Source of the DNA: Methanomicrobiales archaeon
GTDB taxonomy: Archaea; Halobacteriota; Methanomicrobia; Methanomicrobiales; JACTUA01
Direction of reading: 5' to 3'
DNA length: 5,905 bases
NCBI GenBank assembly: GCA_028678965.1
Contig: JAJRCM010000068.1
Coordinates: forward strand, 1 to 5,905
Part shown: positions 1 through 5,708 of the stretch, one piece after another
Numbering within the stretch: the stretch's first letter is position 1
How the letters are laid out: the number at the start of each line of letters is the position of its first letter
Position numbers and translations under genes: made by a program
The notes under the pieces: model-generated
What the model saw: only the letters and a program-made list of their open reading frames with translations
What the model was told of the DNA's origin: nothing
Database searches by the model: none

Positions 1-636
1 ACCGCGGTCGAGCAGGTCTCGCAGATAGGGAGGAGGTGATGACCAGAGATGGAGCGCCTCGGGCACTCTGCCTCTCCTGATAAGCGACCTATCGTGAATC
101 TCCCACAGGAAATCGATACGGGGAAGTGGCCCATGATCATGAGTGAGGAGGATGGTGATCCCACGAGTGCGTTGTTCCAGCGCCTTGAGGAAGGCACGCC
201 TCCCCACACAATCGAGTGAACTGAATGGTTCATCGAGAAGGAGAAGATCAGGATCTCCCTCCAAGGCGCACCACAGCTCCAGGCGCTTCAGCTCCCCCCG
301 GCTGAGGGTGAGGGGATCCTCTGATCCTCTCCCCGTAAGCCCCGTCGCGTGGAGCACTCGCGCCGGGGTGATGCCCCACGACAGGATCTCTTCCTCCAGC
401 GAACGGGCGGTCACATGGTATTCGGGGAACTGGAGGGAAAGACGGAGTGTCGCGATTCCCTGCCGGGTGACCTCTCCGCTGGTGGGCAGGAGGAGAGAAG
501 CAAGGGCAAGGGCAAGCGTGCTTTTTCCCGCTCCTACCGGCCCCCATACCAGGTGAATGCCCTCCTCAAATACCCCGTTCATGGTGAGAGTGAATTCACC
601 CCGGGACAGGTACAGGTTGTTCAGGGTCACCTGCAC
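1..636 (-). CDS. ecfA: ECF-type ABC transporter ATPase, second of a pair (C-terminus cut by the window edge)
   Basis: This is a cytoplasmic ATPase that would power an energy-coupling-factor vitamin importer, here probably for biotin because bioY is two genes upstream. The frame is open across 212 codons to the left edge with no stop. Visible motifs are Walker A GPVGAGKST (residues 32-40), a Q-loop QFPE with Q69, Walker B LLLLDEP (131-137), D-loop SSLD (139-142) and the H-loop THDH with H166. The QFPE form with acidic residues after it is typical of ECF/CbiO ATPases. The signature is LSRGE (111-115), so the third-position glycine of LSGGQ is replaced by arginine. I chose the GTG at 636 because GGAGGG (644-649) lies 7 bases upstream. 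A second GTG at 630 gives a GTGA overlap with the preceding stop but a 13-base SD spacing. The family is usually 220-290 residues, so only a short tail should be missing. Which EcfA paralogue it corresponds to is not decidable here. Confidence 0.9.
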   Translation of the reverse strand, partial: MQVTLNNLYLSRGEFTLTMNGVFEEGIHLVWGPVGAGKSTLALALASLLLPTSGEVTRQGIATLRLSLQFPEYHVTARSLEEEILSWGITPARVLHATGLTGRGSEDPLTLSRGELKRLELWCALEGDPDLLLLDEPFSSLDCVGRRAFLKALEQRTRGITILLTHDHGPLPRIDFLWEIHDRSLIRRGRVPEALHLWSSPPPYLRDLLDRG

Positions 637-1304
637 TGTGCGACCCTCCAGCGAAGAGGATAGAAACAGGTACCTTCAAGACACTTGAACACATCGGCGG
701 GTGGGCCTTCAAGATTCACCTTGCCGCTGTCGAGAAAAAGGATATGATCTGCACCTGAAGCGGCCTCCATGTCCTGGGTGCAGAACAGGACCGTGGAGAG
801 GGACATGGTGCGGTAATATTCCCGTATTCTTTCAGCAGCTACAAAATCGAGATGAGAATCGAATTCGTCGAGAATAAGAACCTGTGGTCGTGACGCCAGG
901 GCACTGCCCAGAGCCACCAGCACCTTTTCCCCACCGGAGAGCTCCCGGCACCTCCTGGGGAGAAGGTGAGCGATCCCACACTCCCGCGCAATTGAAGTCA
1001 CCTCCTGGATGATGGTGGTACAAGGGGTATGCCGGAACGAGAGCGCTGAGGAGAGCTCATCGGAAACGCGGTCAAACAGGAGGGTCCGGTCCGGGAATTC
1101 ATCGACCCATCCTACATCCACGTGGCGCGGCGACTCTCTATCGATGGTCACCGTACCCTGTAGAGGGGACTCGATCCCGGCGCACAGCCGGAGCAAAGTG
1201 CTCTTTCCAGAACCGTTAGGACCAATCAGGGCAGTCAGACCCGTAGGAATGGTCAGGTGAGGGATGTCAAGGATACGGTGTTTCAATGCGGTGATCTCGA
1301 TCAT
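627..1304 (-). CDS. ecfA: ECF-type ABC transporter ATPase, first of a pair, with altered Q- and H-loops
   Basis: This is a 225-residue ABC ATPase directly downstream of bioY, so it probably energises biotin uptake (BioM/EcfA role). It has Walker A GPNGSGKST (28-36), an intact signature LSGGE (122-126), Walker B LILDEF (143-148) with catalytic E147, and D-loop SHLD (150-153). Two switch residues are changed. The Q-loop reads DEFPD, with E69 where glutamine is expected. The H-loop reads TQDME, with Q177 in place of the switch histidine; its codon is CAG. Both changes are read directly from the sequence in an otherwise intact frame. They suggest that the ATP site built on this subunit hydrolyses poorly (inference from ABC mechanism). 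The ATG overlaps the bioY stop as ATGA, and GAGGA (1312-1316) is a good SD. The C-terminal tail after about residue 205 is not a domain I recognise. Confidence 0.92.
   Translation of the reverse strand: MIEITALKHRILDIPHLTIPTGLTALIGPNGSGKSTLLRLCAGIESPLQGTVTIDRESPRHVDVGWVDEFPDRTLLFDRVSDELSSALSFRHTPCTTIIQEVTSIARECGIAHLLPRRCRELSGGEKVLVALGSALASRPQVLILDEFDSHLDFVAAERIREYYRTMSLSTVLFCTQDMEAASGADHILFLDSGKVNLEGPPADVFKCLEGTCFYPLRWRVAQCR
644..649 (-). promoter_or_regulatory. Shine-Dalgarno GGAGGG deciding the start of the second ATPase
   Basis: GGAGGG on the minus strand lies inside the 3' end of the first ATPase gene. It is 7 bases before the GTG at 636 and 13 before the GTG at 630. Normal spacing favours the 636 start, which gives a 10-base overlap between the two ATPase genes and implies translational coupling. 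Confidence 0.5.
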
Positions 1305-1810
1305 GGCATCTTCCTCGCGGCAAGATAGGCGATCACCCCTTTCATTGCGTCACCAGGGAGAAAGATCAACATCCCCCCCACCAGCGCAGGGAGAGGGGCT
1401 ATCGCGGTGGAATACAGGAGCCAGGCAATCCCAATGAGATAGATGGTAGCGGTGGCAAGGATGATGCCCGCTCCTCGGATGGCCATTGCCTTCCGTTCAC
1501 AGGCAACGCCGATGATGACCGCAGCAGGGATAAAACCAACGAGGTATCCCCCGGTAGGACCGAGGAGAACTCCCACCCCCCCGAGACCATTGTGGAAGAC
1601 CGGTAGGTTCAAAATCCCGAGGAGAAGGTAGAGCGTCACGGGCATAACCCCCCAGCGCTTCATAGATACGCCGGCGAGAAGAACAAAGAAACTCTGGAGA
1701 GTGACCGGTACCGGGATGAACGGGATGGACAACCATCCTCCGAAGGTGATCAGGGCAACGAATGTCGCTGTTCTGGCAATCAGCGCCGCTCGCTTCTCAT
1801 CGCCGTACAT
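1301..1810 (-). CDS. bioY: BioY, biotin substrate-binding S-component of an ECF transporter
   Basis: BioY is the membrane protein that captures biotin and delivers it to the EcfA/EcfA/EcfT energy module. The product is 169 residues with about six hydrophobic segments spread along it, which fits the family. Family hallmarks are IPVPVTLQS (32-40) in the first third, PVFHNGLGG (70-78), GPTGGYLVGF (84-93), and a C-terminal LPGDAMKG (151-158) carrying the conserved Asp-x-x-Lys that I associate with biotin binding. I chose the ATG at 1810 because the family homology begins near it. A TTG at 1861 would add 17 Pro/Arg/Thr-rich residues and overlap birA. Neither start has a clear SD, which is unusual in this window and suggests translation depends on the upstream gene. 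The stop overlaps the next ATG as ATGA. No biotin synthesis gene is present, pointing to uptake rather than synthesis at this locus. Confidence 0.93.
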   Translation of the reverse strand: MYGDEKRAALIARTATFVALITFGGWLSIPFIPVPVTLQSFFVLLAGVSMKRWGVMPVTLYLLLGILNLPVFHNGLGGVGVLLGPTGGYLVGFIPAAVIIGVACERKAMAIRGAGIILATATIYLIGIAWLLYSTAIAPLPALVGGMLIFLPGDAMKGVIAYLAARKMP

Positions 1811-1845
1811 CGGTCGGGTGCAGACAGTGGTGGAAGGCCCCGGTC

Positions 1846-2826
1846 TCAGAGGTGCAGGCAATCACCAGCGATTACCCGTTCCACCGCCCCAGAATCTTTT
1901 CTCACGATCAGGGCGCCGTAATCATCGATGTCAATCGCATCCCCATCAAAACTCCGGCTCCCCAGATTAATCCTGACCCGGTGCTCGAGTGTACAGGAGA
2001 GACTCTTCCACTCGCGGACAATGGAGTCATACTCATTGCTTTCGATCTGGAGGTACCGCAGTTCAAATTCCCGCAGAAGAGTAGCGAGGAGGGGGGCACG
2101 ATCCACTTCATGACCGAGCTCAGCGCTGAGAGAGGTTGCGGATTCACGAAGCCGGGTGGGTAGGTCACCGAGAGGAATGTTCACATCGATCCCGATACCG
2201 ACAAGACAGTAATGGACAATCGGCCCCTCAGCAGAGAGCTCTGTAATAATTCCTCCCACCTTCCGGTTCCCGATGTAGATATCGTTTGGCCATTTAATCA
2301 GGGATCCGATGCCCGTTATCTTCTTGATGGCACGCACCACCGCGATAGACCCTACCATTGTGAGCATGAAGAGGCGGTCGACCGGGATACGGGGTTTGAG
2401 AATGAGCGTTGTCCAGATCCCCCCTCCCGGGGAGATCCATGCCCGGCCCAGCCTTCCCGTTCCACCGGTCTGCTCTTCAGCAATGATCACCATCCCATGG
2501 AATATGGCTGGATCCTGGGTGGAAATCAGGTCTTTTGCCACGGTGCTCGTGGAGGTGATCTTCTCGTAGTACTGCATCTGTCTCCCAATGACCTCCGTGC
2601 GGAGCAGCCGCTGGACTTCATACGGTAAGAGCTTGGAAGTGGTCTGCTCAAACTGATAGATTCCCTTTTTTTTGGTTTGGATACGGTATCCCTGCTTTCG
2701 TAAGGTTCGGATGGCACGGCTTACCTCTGCCATGGTGATGCCGGCCTTCTCCCCCAGCTCACGGCCCGAACGAGGAATGGCCGATTCCCGCAATTCCTCC
2801 AGAACCCTTCGTGCAACGTCGTCCAT
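1846..2826 (-). CDS. birA: Biotin--[carboxyl-carrier-protein] ligase BirA with N-terminal winged-helix domain
   Basis: BirA activates biotin with ATP to biotinoyl-AMP and transfers it to a lysine of carrier domains; in methanogens the usual target is pyruvate carboxylase. The 326-residue protein has a winged-helix DNA-binding domain (about 1-58), a linker, the catalytic domain (about 80-270) and a small C-terminal SH3-like domain (about 275-326). The biotinoyl-AMP loop is EEQTGGTGRLGRAW (117-130). It keeps the arginines equivalent to E. coli R118 and R121 but has T123 where E. coli has R116. IKWPNDIYIGNRKVGGI (177-193) contains the catalytic lysine K178. The DNA-binding domain suggests a biotin-responsive repressor as well as an enzyme (inference). 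A strong SD, GAGGTGA (2832-2838), supports the ATG at 2826, 5 bases after the DUF2111 stop. An A8 tract encodes K52-K54 at the domain boundary. Confidence 0.95.
   Translation of the reverse strand: MDDVARRVLEELRESAIPRSGRELGEKAGITMAEVSRAIRTLRKQGYRIQTKKKGIYQFEQTTSKLLPYEVQRLLRTEVIGRQMQYYEKITSTSTVAKDLISTQDPAIFHGMVIIAEEQTGGTGRLGRAWISPGGGIWTTLILKPRIPVDRLFMLTMVGSIAVVRAIKKITGIGSLIKWPNDIYIGNRKVGGIITELSAEGPIVHYCLVGIGIDVNIPLGDLPTRLRESATSLSAELGHEVDRAPLLATLLREFELRYLQIESNEYDSIVREWKSLSCTLEHRVRINLGSRSFDGDAIDIDDYGALIVRKDSGAVERVIAGDCLHL
2665..2673 (-). other. A8-G tract with in-frame A-AAA-AAG slippery heptamer inside birA
   Basis: On the coding strand eight A residues followed by G encode Lys52-Lys54 as AAA AAA AAG. 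This places the classic -1 slippery heptamer A-AAA-AAG exactly in phase. After a -1 shift the codons read GGG AAT CTA TCA GTT TGA, stopping at 2648-2650. That would release a product of about 59 residues holding only the winged-helix domain. I see the heptamer and the stop directly. Any frameshifting is inference, and I did not identify a convincing stimulatory hairpin. Confidence 0.4.
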
Positions 2827-2831
2827 TCAGC

Positions 2832-2838
2832 TCACCTC
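2832..2838 (-). promoter_or_regulatory. Shine-Dalgarno GAGGTGA of birA, overlapping the preceding stop codon
   Basis: GAGGTGA is an excellent match to the archaeal anti-SD and lies 5 bases before the birA ATG. Its last three bases are the TGA stop of the DUF2111 gene, so a ribosome finishing that gene stops on the birA initiation site. This indicates coupled translation. Confidence 0.65.
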
Positions 2839-3266
2839 TTTCCACTCACCAACTCGGATGGAAGGGGGCACGGATCCTTCCCGCAGACCTGCTTTAGTAT
2901 TGCTGACTGATGTTCCATCAACGTTGCCAGGTCAAATATCCCGGTGATATCCACCACACCGATGGCTGCGATCGCATCGCCCGCCTCATCCCGAACCGGG
3001 GCGACCACCACGGGTACTCCCCGGTAGGGTCCTGATGCCGGCGTGGTCTTGATCAGACGGTTGTTCTTCAGCACTTCCTCCAGCACCGGTCCAGAGTACG
3101 AGCGGTCAACAATGCGACCTTCTTCGATCCGCACACCGCGACGATCCCGTGAGCGAGCGGTCGTGGGGAGATGGTTCAGGATCTCATGGAGGCACTGGGC
3201 AACCGGTGCCAGGTCATCAGCCGTGGCATCAGGGGATATGGTGTAGCGGGACATCATCTCTTCCAT
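2832..3266 (-). CDS. DUF2111 family protein (methanogen-specific, possible small-molecule sensor)
   Basis: This is a 144-residue soluble protein that I recognise as DUF2111, a family of unknown function in methanogens. Typical segments are TADDLAPVAQCLHEIL (15-30), GVRIEEGRIVD (44-54), SGPVLEEVLKNNRLIKTTP (58-76), YRGVPVVVAPVRDE (81-94) and AIGVVDITGIFDL (101-113). The last two look like the paired central strands of PAS/GAF/Cache-type sensor folds, which makes ligand binding plausible but unproven. There is no DNA-binding or enzymatic motif, no membrane segment and no signal peptide. The ATG at 3266 has GAGGG upstream with a short spacing of about 4 bases; further ATGs at 3257 and 3254 are possible. 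It is 18 bases from the preceding gene and 5 from birA, so it is most likely co-expressed with biotin ligase. Confidence 0.8.
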   Translation of the reverse strand: MEEMMSRYTISPDATADDLAPVAQCLHEILNHLPTTARSRDRRGVRIEEGRIVDRSYSGPVLEEVLKNNRLIKTTPASGPYRGVPVVVAPVRDEAGDAIAAIGVVDITGIFDLATLMEHQSAILKQVCGKDPCPLPSELVSGKR

Positions 3267-3280
3267 AGTTCCCTCATTGT

Positions 3281-3296
3281 ACGATTAAAATAAGGT
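3281..3296 (-). promoter_or_regulatory. AT-rich TATA-like element, candidate internal promoter (weak)
   Basis: The coding strand reads CTTATTTTAATCGT here, the AT-richest point at any gene junction in this GC-rich window. It spans the stop codon of the amidotransferase-like gene. A TATA box here would start transcription about 25 bases downstream, almost on the DUF2111 ATG at 3266. That is too close for a leader containing its SD, so support is limited to base composition and position between the RNA-repair and biotin blocks. Confidence 0.2.
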
Positions 3297-3860
3297 TTCT
3301 CTGTTTCCGCAGCAGAATCTCCGCAGGAATGGTCGGCCAGGGTACTCGTGGATGGAAGTGACGATAACCATTCCCTCTCCCACCTCCGCCTGGATGAGCA
3401 CCGGACCCTGAGGAGACTCAATGCGTGGTATTCCCTCAAAGGCAGGAAAATAACCATCACAAGCGATACACGCCGTATCGTATCCATCAAGAAATGATGC
3501 GGAGGTGGGATCGTCACATATTCGCAAGGGGTAATCACCATAGCAGTGACTATACTCAACAGAAAAAGGAAGCCAGTCGTACGCGTCGGACTTGCATTCT
3601 GCGGCACCGAACACCAGCAGTCGCCCCCCTTTCTCGATAAAGCCATGGATGCGATCGCTCTTTGCCCGGAGAGCAGGGAGAAGTTGTGAATACCGCCGGT
3701 TGGCAAATCCAGTGGGAATGATCATGGCGATATACTGACCACGGAAGAAGGGTGCAGCGAGCAGGTGAGGCGTGATCACATCACAGTTGATTCCGCAGTC
3801 CTCAACGAACCGGTGGAAGATCTGGGGGGTATCCCAGAGCACACCTGCACGGCAGATCAC
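3285..3860 (-). CDS. Cysteine-rich protein of unknown function, resembling a class I glutamine-amidotransferase fold without the nucleophile
   Basis: I do not recognise this 191-residue protein by name. Its layout resembles the class I amidotransferase/DJ-1-like fold. It starts with a short strand (AGVLWD, 5-10), then IAMIIPTGFAN (44-54) where an oxyanion-type glycine loop is expected. HGFIEKGGRLLVFGAAE (72-88) is where a GGxLGICAG nucleophile elbow normally lies, and GEGMVIVTSIHEYPGRPFL (161-179) resembles the terminal strand with a conserved histidine. No cysteine occupies the elbow, so glutaminase activity is unlikely. There are ten cysteines (3, 22, 26, 89, 106, 115, 131, 134, 183, 184), including CGINC and CIAC, which could bind metal. 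It starts with GTG, overlapping the rtcB stop as GTGA, with GGAG about 10 bases upstream. The tight overlap suggests co-production with RtcB. Confidence 0.75.
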   Translation of the reverse strand: MICRAGVLWDTPQIFHRFVEDCGINCDVITPHLLAAPFFRGQYIAMIIPTGFANRRYSQLLPALRAKSDRIHGFIEKGGRLLVFGAAECKSDAYDWLPFSVEYSHCYGDYPLRICDDPTSASFLDGYDTACIACDGYFPAFEGIPRIESPQGPVLIQAEVGEGMVIVTSIHEYPGRPFLRRFCCGNRETLF

Positions 3861-5290
3861 CCTTTGATCACTCCCAGGGGTTCGAGCCGTCCGACCAGCC
3901 TGGAGAGGCCCACCTCGTGCACCACACGGACGACTTCTTCGCTCGGTTTATAGACATCAGGGGCTTCCTCGGCAATGGAAGAAAAAGAGGGAGCCCGGAC
4001 ATAGATCCCCCGCTGCAAGAGCCCGTTGTGGATCTCTTTCCCGCTGATATGTTTCTTTGCCTGGGTCCGGCTGGTGAGCCTCCCTGCCCCATGGCAGGTG
4101 CTTCCGAAACTCCGCTCCATGGCAAGAGAAGTGCCATGGAGGAGGAACGAGGAGGTCCCCATGCTTCCGGGGATAATAACTGGCTGCCCTATGGCTGCAT
4201 AATCGGGAGGGAGATCGACATTTCCCGGACCGAATGCCCGGGTCGCCCCTTTCCGGTGGACACACACTCTCATGCTCCTGCCGTCGACGCTGTGGGTCTC
4301 CATCTTGGCGACATTGTGAGCGACATCATATACCAGTGTCATATCCTCGTGGGGAATTCCATACATTCTCTCGAATACCACCCGGACCATGTGGGTGATC
4401 AGCTGGCGGTTCGCCCACGCAAAGTTTGCCGATGCAGCCATCGCCCCGTAGTACGCCCTTCCCTCGGGAGAGGTGAGCGGAGCACAGGCCAGCTGCCGGT
4501 CAGGAAGCCTGATCCCGTATTTCCGTACCGCCGATTCCAGCACTTTCAGATGATCGGTACAGACCTGGTGGCCAAGGCCCCGGGAACCGCAATGAATCAT
4601 CACACAGATCTGCCCCTGTCGCACTCCAAATGCCCGGGCAGCTCCTTCATCATAGATCTGCTGGACTTCCTGCAATTCCAGGAAGTGGTTCCCCGACCCT
4701 AGGGTCCCTCCTTGTGGAATACCTCGCTGGCGGGCTTTGCTGCTAACGGCGTGGGGATCTGCACCCTTCATGCACCCGTTCTCCTCGCAGTAGGTCATAT
4801 CATCAGGGAACCCGTAACCCTGGTTCACTGCCCATCCGGCACCCTTGGAGAGAACCTCATCGAGGTCCCGTGACGTCATGCGGAGGCTGCTCTTGGATCC
4901 GACACCGGTGGGCACCGCTGTATAGAGGGCTTCAATCAGCTCCCGTTTCCGTCCTAGGTCACTGACAGTGAGCGGCGTGGTGAGGAGCCGCACCCCGCAG
5001 TTGATATCGAATCCCACACCGCCCGGTGAGATAACTCCTTTCTCCTCCTCAAAGGCTGCGACTCCCCCTATGGGGAAGCCGTAACCCCAGTGAATATCTG
5101 GCATGGCGAGAGCGTATTTCACAATACCGGGCATGGTCGCAACATTGGCCAGCTGATCGATCGCACCCTCCTCCAGGACGTCCGCAAGTCGTTCGGAGAG
5201 GAAGAAACGGCCTGGCACCCGCATGCCCTCGGTCGAACCAACCGGCACTTCCCATTCATACGTCCCAATTCTTCTGATTCCTGCCCTCAT
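3857..5290 (-). CDS. rtcB: tRNA-splicing RNA ligase RtcB (3'-phosphate/5'-OH, GTP- and Mn2+-dependent)
   Basis: RtcB joins RNA 2',3'-cyclic or 3'-phosphate ends to 5'-OH ends through a histidine-GMP intermediate. In archaea it completes tRNA intron splicing. Counting from the ATG at 5296, the sequence shows MPDIHWGYGFPIGG (65-78), GGVGFDINCGVR (92-103) with metal ligands D97 and C100, LGSGNHFLE (199-207) with N203/H204, MIHCGSRGLGHQ (233-244) with H235, VAHNVAK (325-331) with H327, HRKGATRAFGPG (347-358), and TCHGAGRLTSR (400-410) with the guanylated histidine H402. All match the Pyrococcus horikoshii enzyme, the length (477-479) is normal and there is no intein. I prefer the ATG at 5290: GAGGA at 5297-5301 is 6 bases before it but directly abuts the ATG at 5296. 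The start lies 3-9 bases after the archease stop. Confidence 0.97.
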   Translation of the reverse strand: MRAGIRRIGTYEWEVPVGSTEGMRVPGRFFLSERLADVLEEGAIDQLANVATMPGIVKYALAMPDIHWGYGFPIGGVAAFEEEKGVISPGGVGFDINCGVRLLTTPLTVSDLGRKRELIEALYTAVPTGVGSKSSLRMTSRDLDEVLSKGAGWAVNQGYGFPDDMTYCEENGCMKGADPHAVSSKARQRGIPQGGTLGSGNHFLELQEVQQIYDEGAARAFGVRQGQICVMIHCGSRGLGHQVCTDHLKVLESAVRKYGIRLPDRQLACAPLTSPEGRAYYGAMAASANFAWANRQLITHMVRVVFERMYGIPHEDMTLVYDVAHNVAKMETHSVDGRSMRVCVHRKGATRAFGPGNVDLPPDYAAIGQPVIIPGSMGTSSFLLHGTSLAMERSFGSTCHGAGRLTSRTQAKKHISGKEIHNGLLQRGIYVRAPSFSSIAEEAPDVYKPSEEVVRVVHEVGLSRLVGRLEPLGVIKG

Positions 5291-5296
5291 CCTCAT

Positions 5297-5301
5297 TCCT
5301 C
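5297..5301 (-). promoter_or_regulatory. Shine-Dalgarno GAGGA deciding the rtcB start
   Basis: GAGGA overlaps the archease TGA stop. It has zero spacing to the ATG at 5296 and 6 bases to the ATG at 5290, so the second ATG, two codons in, is the likelier initiator. Stop and SD overlap, again indicating translational coupling. Confidence 0.5.
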
Positions 5302-5707
5302 AGACGTCAAAAATTACATCCATACCATAGCTCTCATGCTCTTTAACGATTGTGAGGCCTGAGAAAGAGATGCCTTTGATCTCCCTCCCGGCACGGTGTT
5401 GCGCAGGATTAAAGGGGATCCCCGTCGCGGTAGCGGTGAGCGACATCCCCACCATGGTTACCTCACATTTGCAAAATACAATCTCCTGCACCTCCGAGAG
5501 ATAGAGGAGTTCAGAAAGCAACTCTTGGACCAGCTCTTCAAGATCGTGTGCGTGGAGTGTGAAGGTGACCGTTCGTGAGTCACCCTCGCACTCCCCATAC
5601 ATGATCTGGAACATCCCTCGTGCTGCCTCAGAAAAGAGCGCTTCAATCGTGGGTGCCCTCACCCGGAGCATGACATCGGCGGTATGGTCCAGTTCCTCAA
5701 TAGACAT
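5300..5707 (-). CDS. Archease, RtcB-activating protein
   Basis: Archease helps RtcB form the histidine-GMP intermediate, speeds turnover and broadens nucleotide use. This 135-residue protein has the diagnostic N-terminal EELDHTADVMLRV (4-16) with the metal-binding aspartate D11, FSEAARGMFQIM (25-36), a central helical stretch DLEELVQELLSELLYL (55-70), and the C-terminal aspartate D134 in VIFDV. The loop commonly read as KAVTYH in archaeal members is KGISFS (111-116) here, a moderate divergence. Human archease also lacks that histidine, so it need not impair function. The ATG at 5707 is 1 base after the preceding stop, with AGGAG (5712-5716) 4 bases upstream. Its position immediately before rtcB is the classic arrangement and supports joint production. 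Confidence 0.93.
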   Translation of the reverse strand: MSIEELDHTADVMLRVRAPTIEALFSEAARGMFQIMYGECEGDSRTVTFTLHAHDLEELVQELLSELLYLSEVQEIVFCKCEVTMVGMSLTATATGIPFNPAQHRAGREIKGISFSGLTIVKEHESYGMDVIFDV

Positions 5708-5708
5708 T

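Noticed and set aside
143..663. Plus-strand open frames (137 and 104 codons) and a 99-codon minus-strand frame over the left end
   Set aside because: They lie over the partial ATPase gene, whose own frame carries Walker A, Q-loop, signature, Walker B and H-loop motifs in order. The alternatives are Arg/Ser/Pro-rich with no motifs.
1811..1860. Imperfect direct repeat (TGCACC...GACCG twice) in the birA-bioY junction as a BirA operator
   Set aside because: The copies are short, differ in length, are not palindromic, and one overlaps the birA stop codon. Chance is the simpler explanation.
1762..2628. Plus-strand open frames of 133 and 138 codons
   Set aside because: They are shadows of birA and bioY on the opposite strand; no SD, no family resemblance.
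2666..2673. T8 run on the plus strand as a possible terminator
   Set aside because: No gene is transcribed on the plus strand here, no stem precedes it, and on the coding strand it is the lysine codons of birA.
3254..3706. 150-codon minus-strand frame overlapping the amidotransferase-like and DUF2111 genes
   Set aside because: It is in another frame of the same strand, is Arg/Ser/Leu-rich, and conflicts with two neatly spaced genes with SDs and stop-start coupling.
3917..4702. 261-codon open frame on the plus strand opposite rtcB
   Set aside because: It is antisense to an unambiguous, fully conserved rtcB. Its protein is low-complexity and Pro/His/Gly-rich with no motif, as expected from a GC-rich shadow frame.
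3857..5290. Possible intein or frameshift in rtcB, since some archaeal rtcB genes carry inteins
   Set aside because: The protein is of normal length with every conserved block contiguous, so no insertion or break is present.
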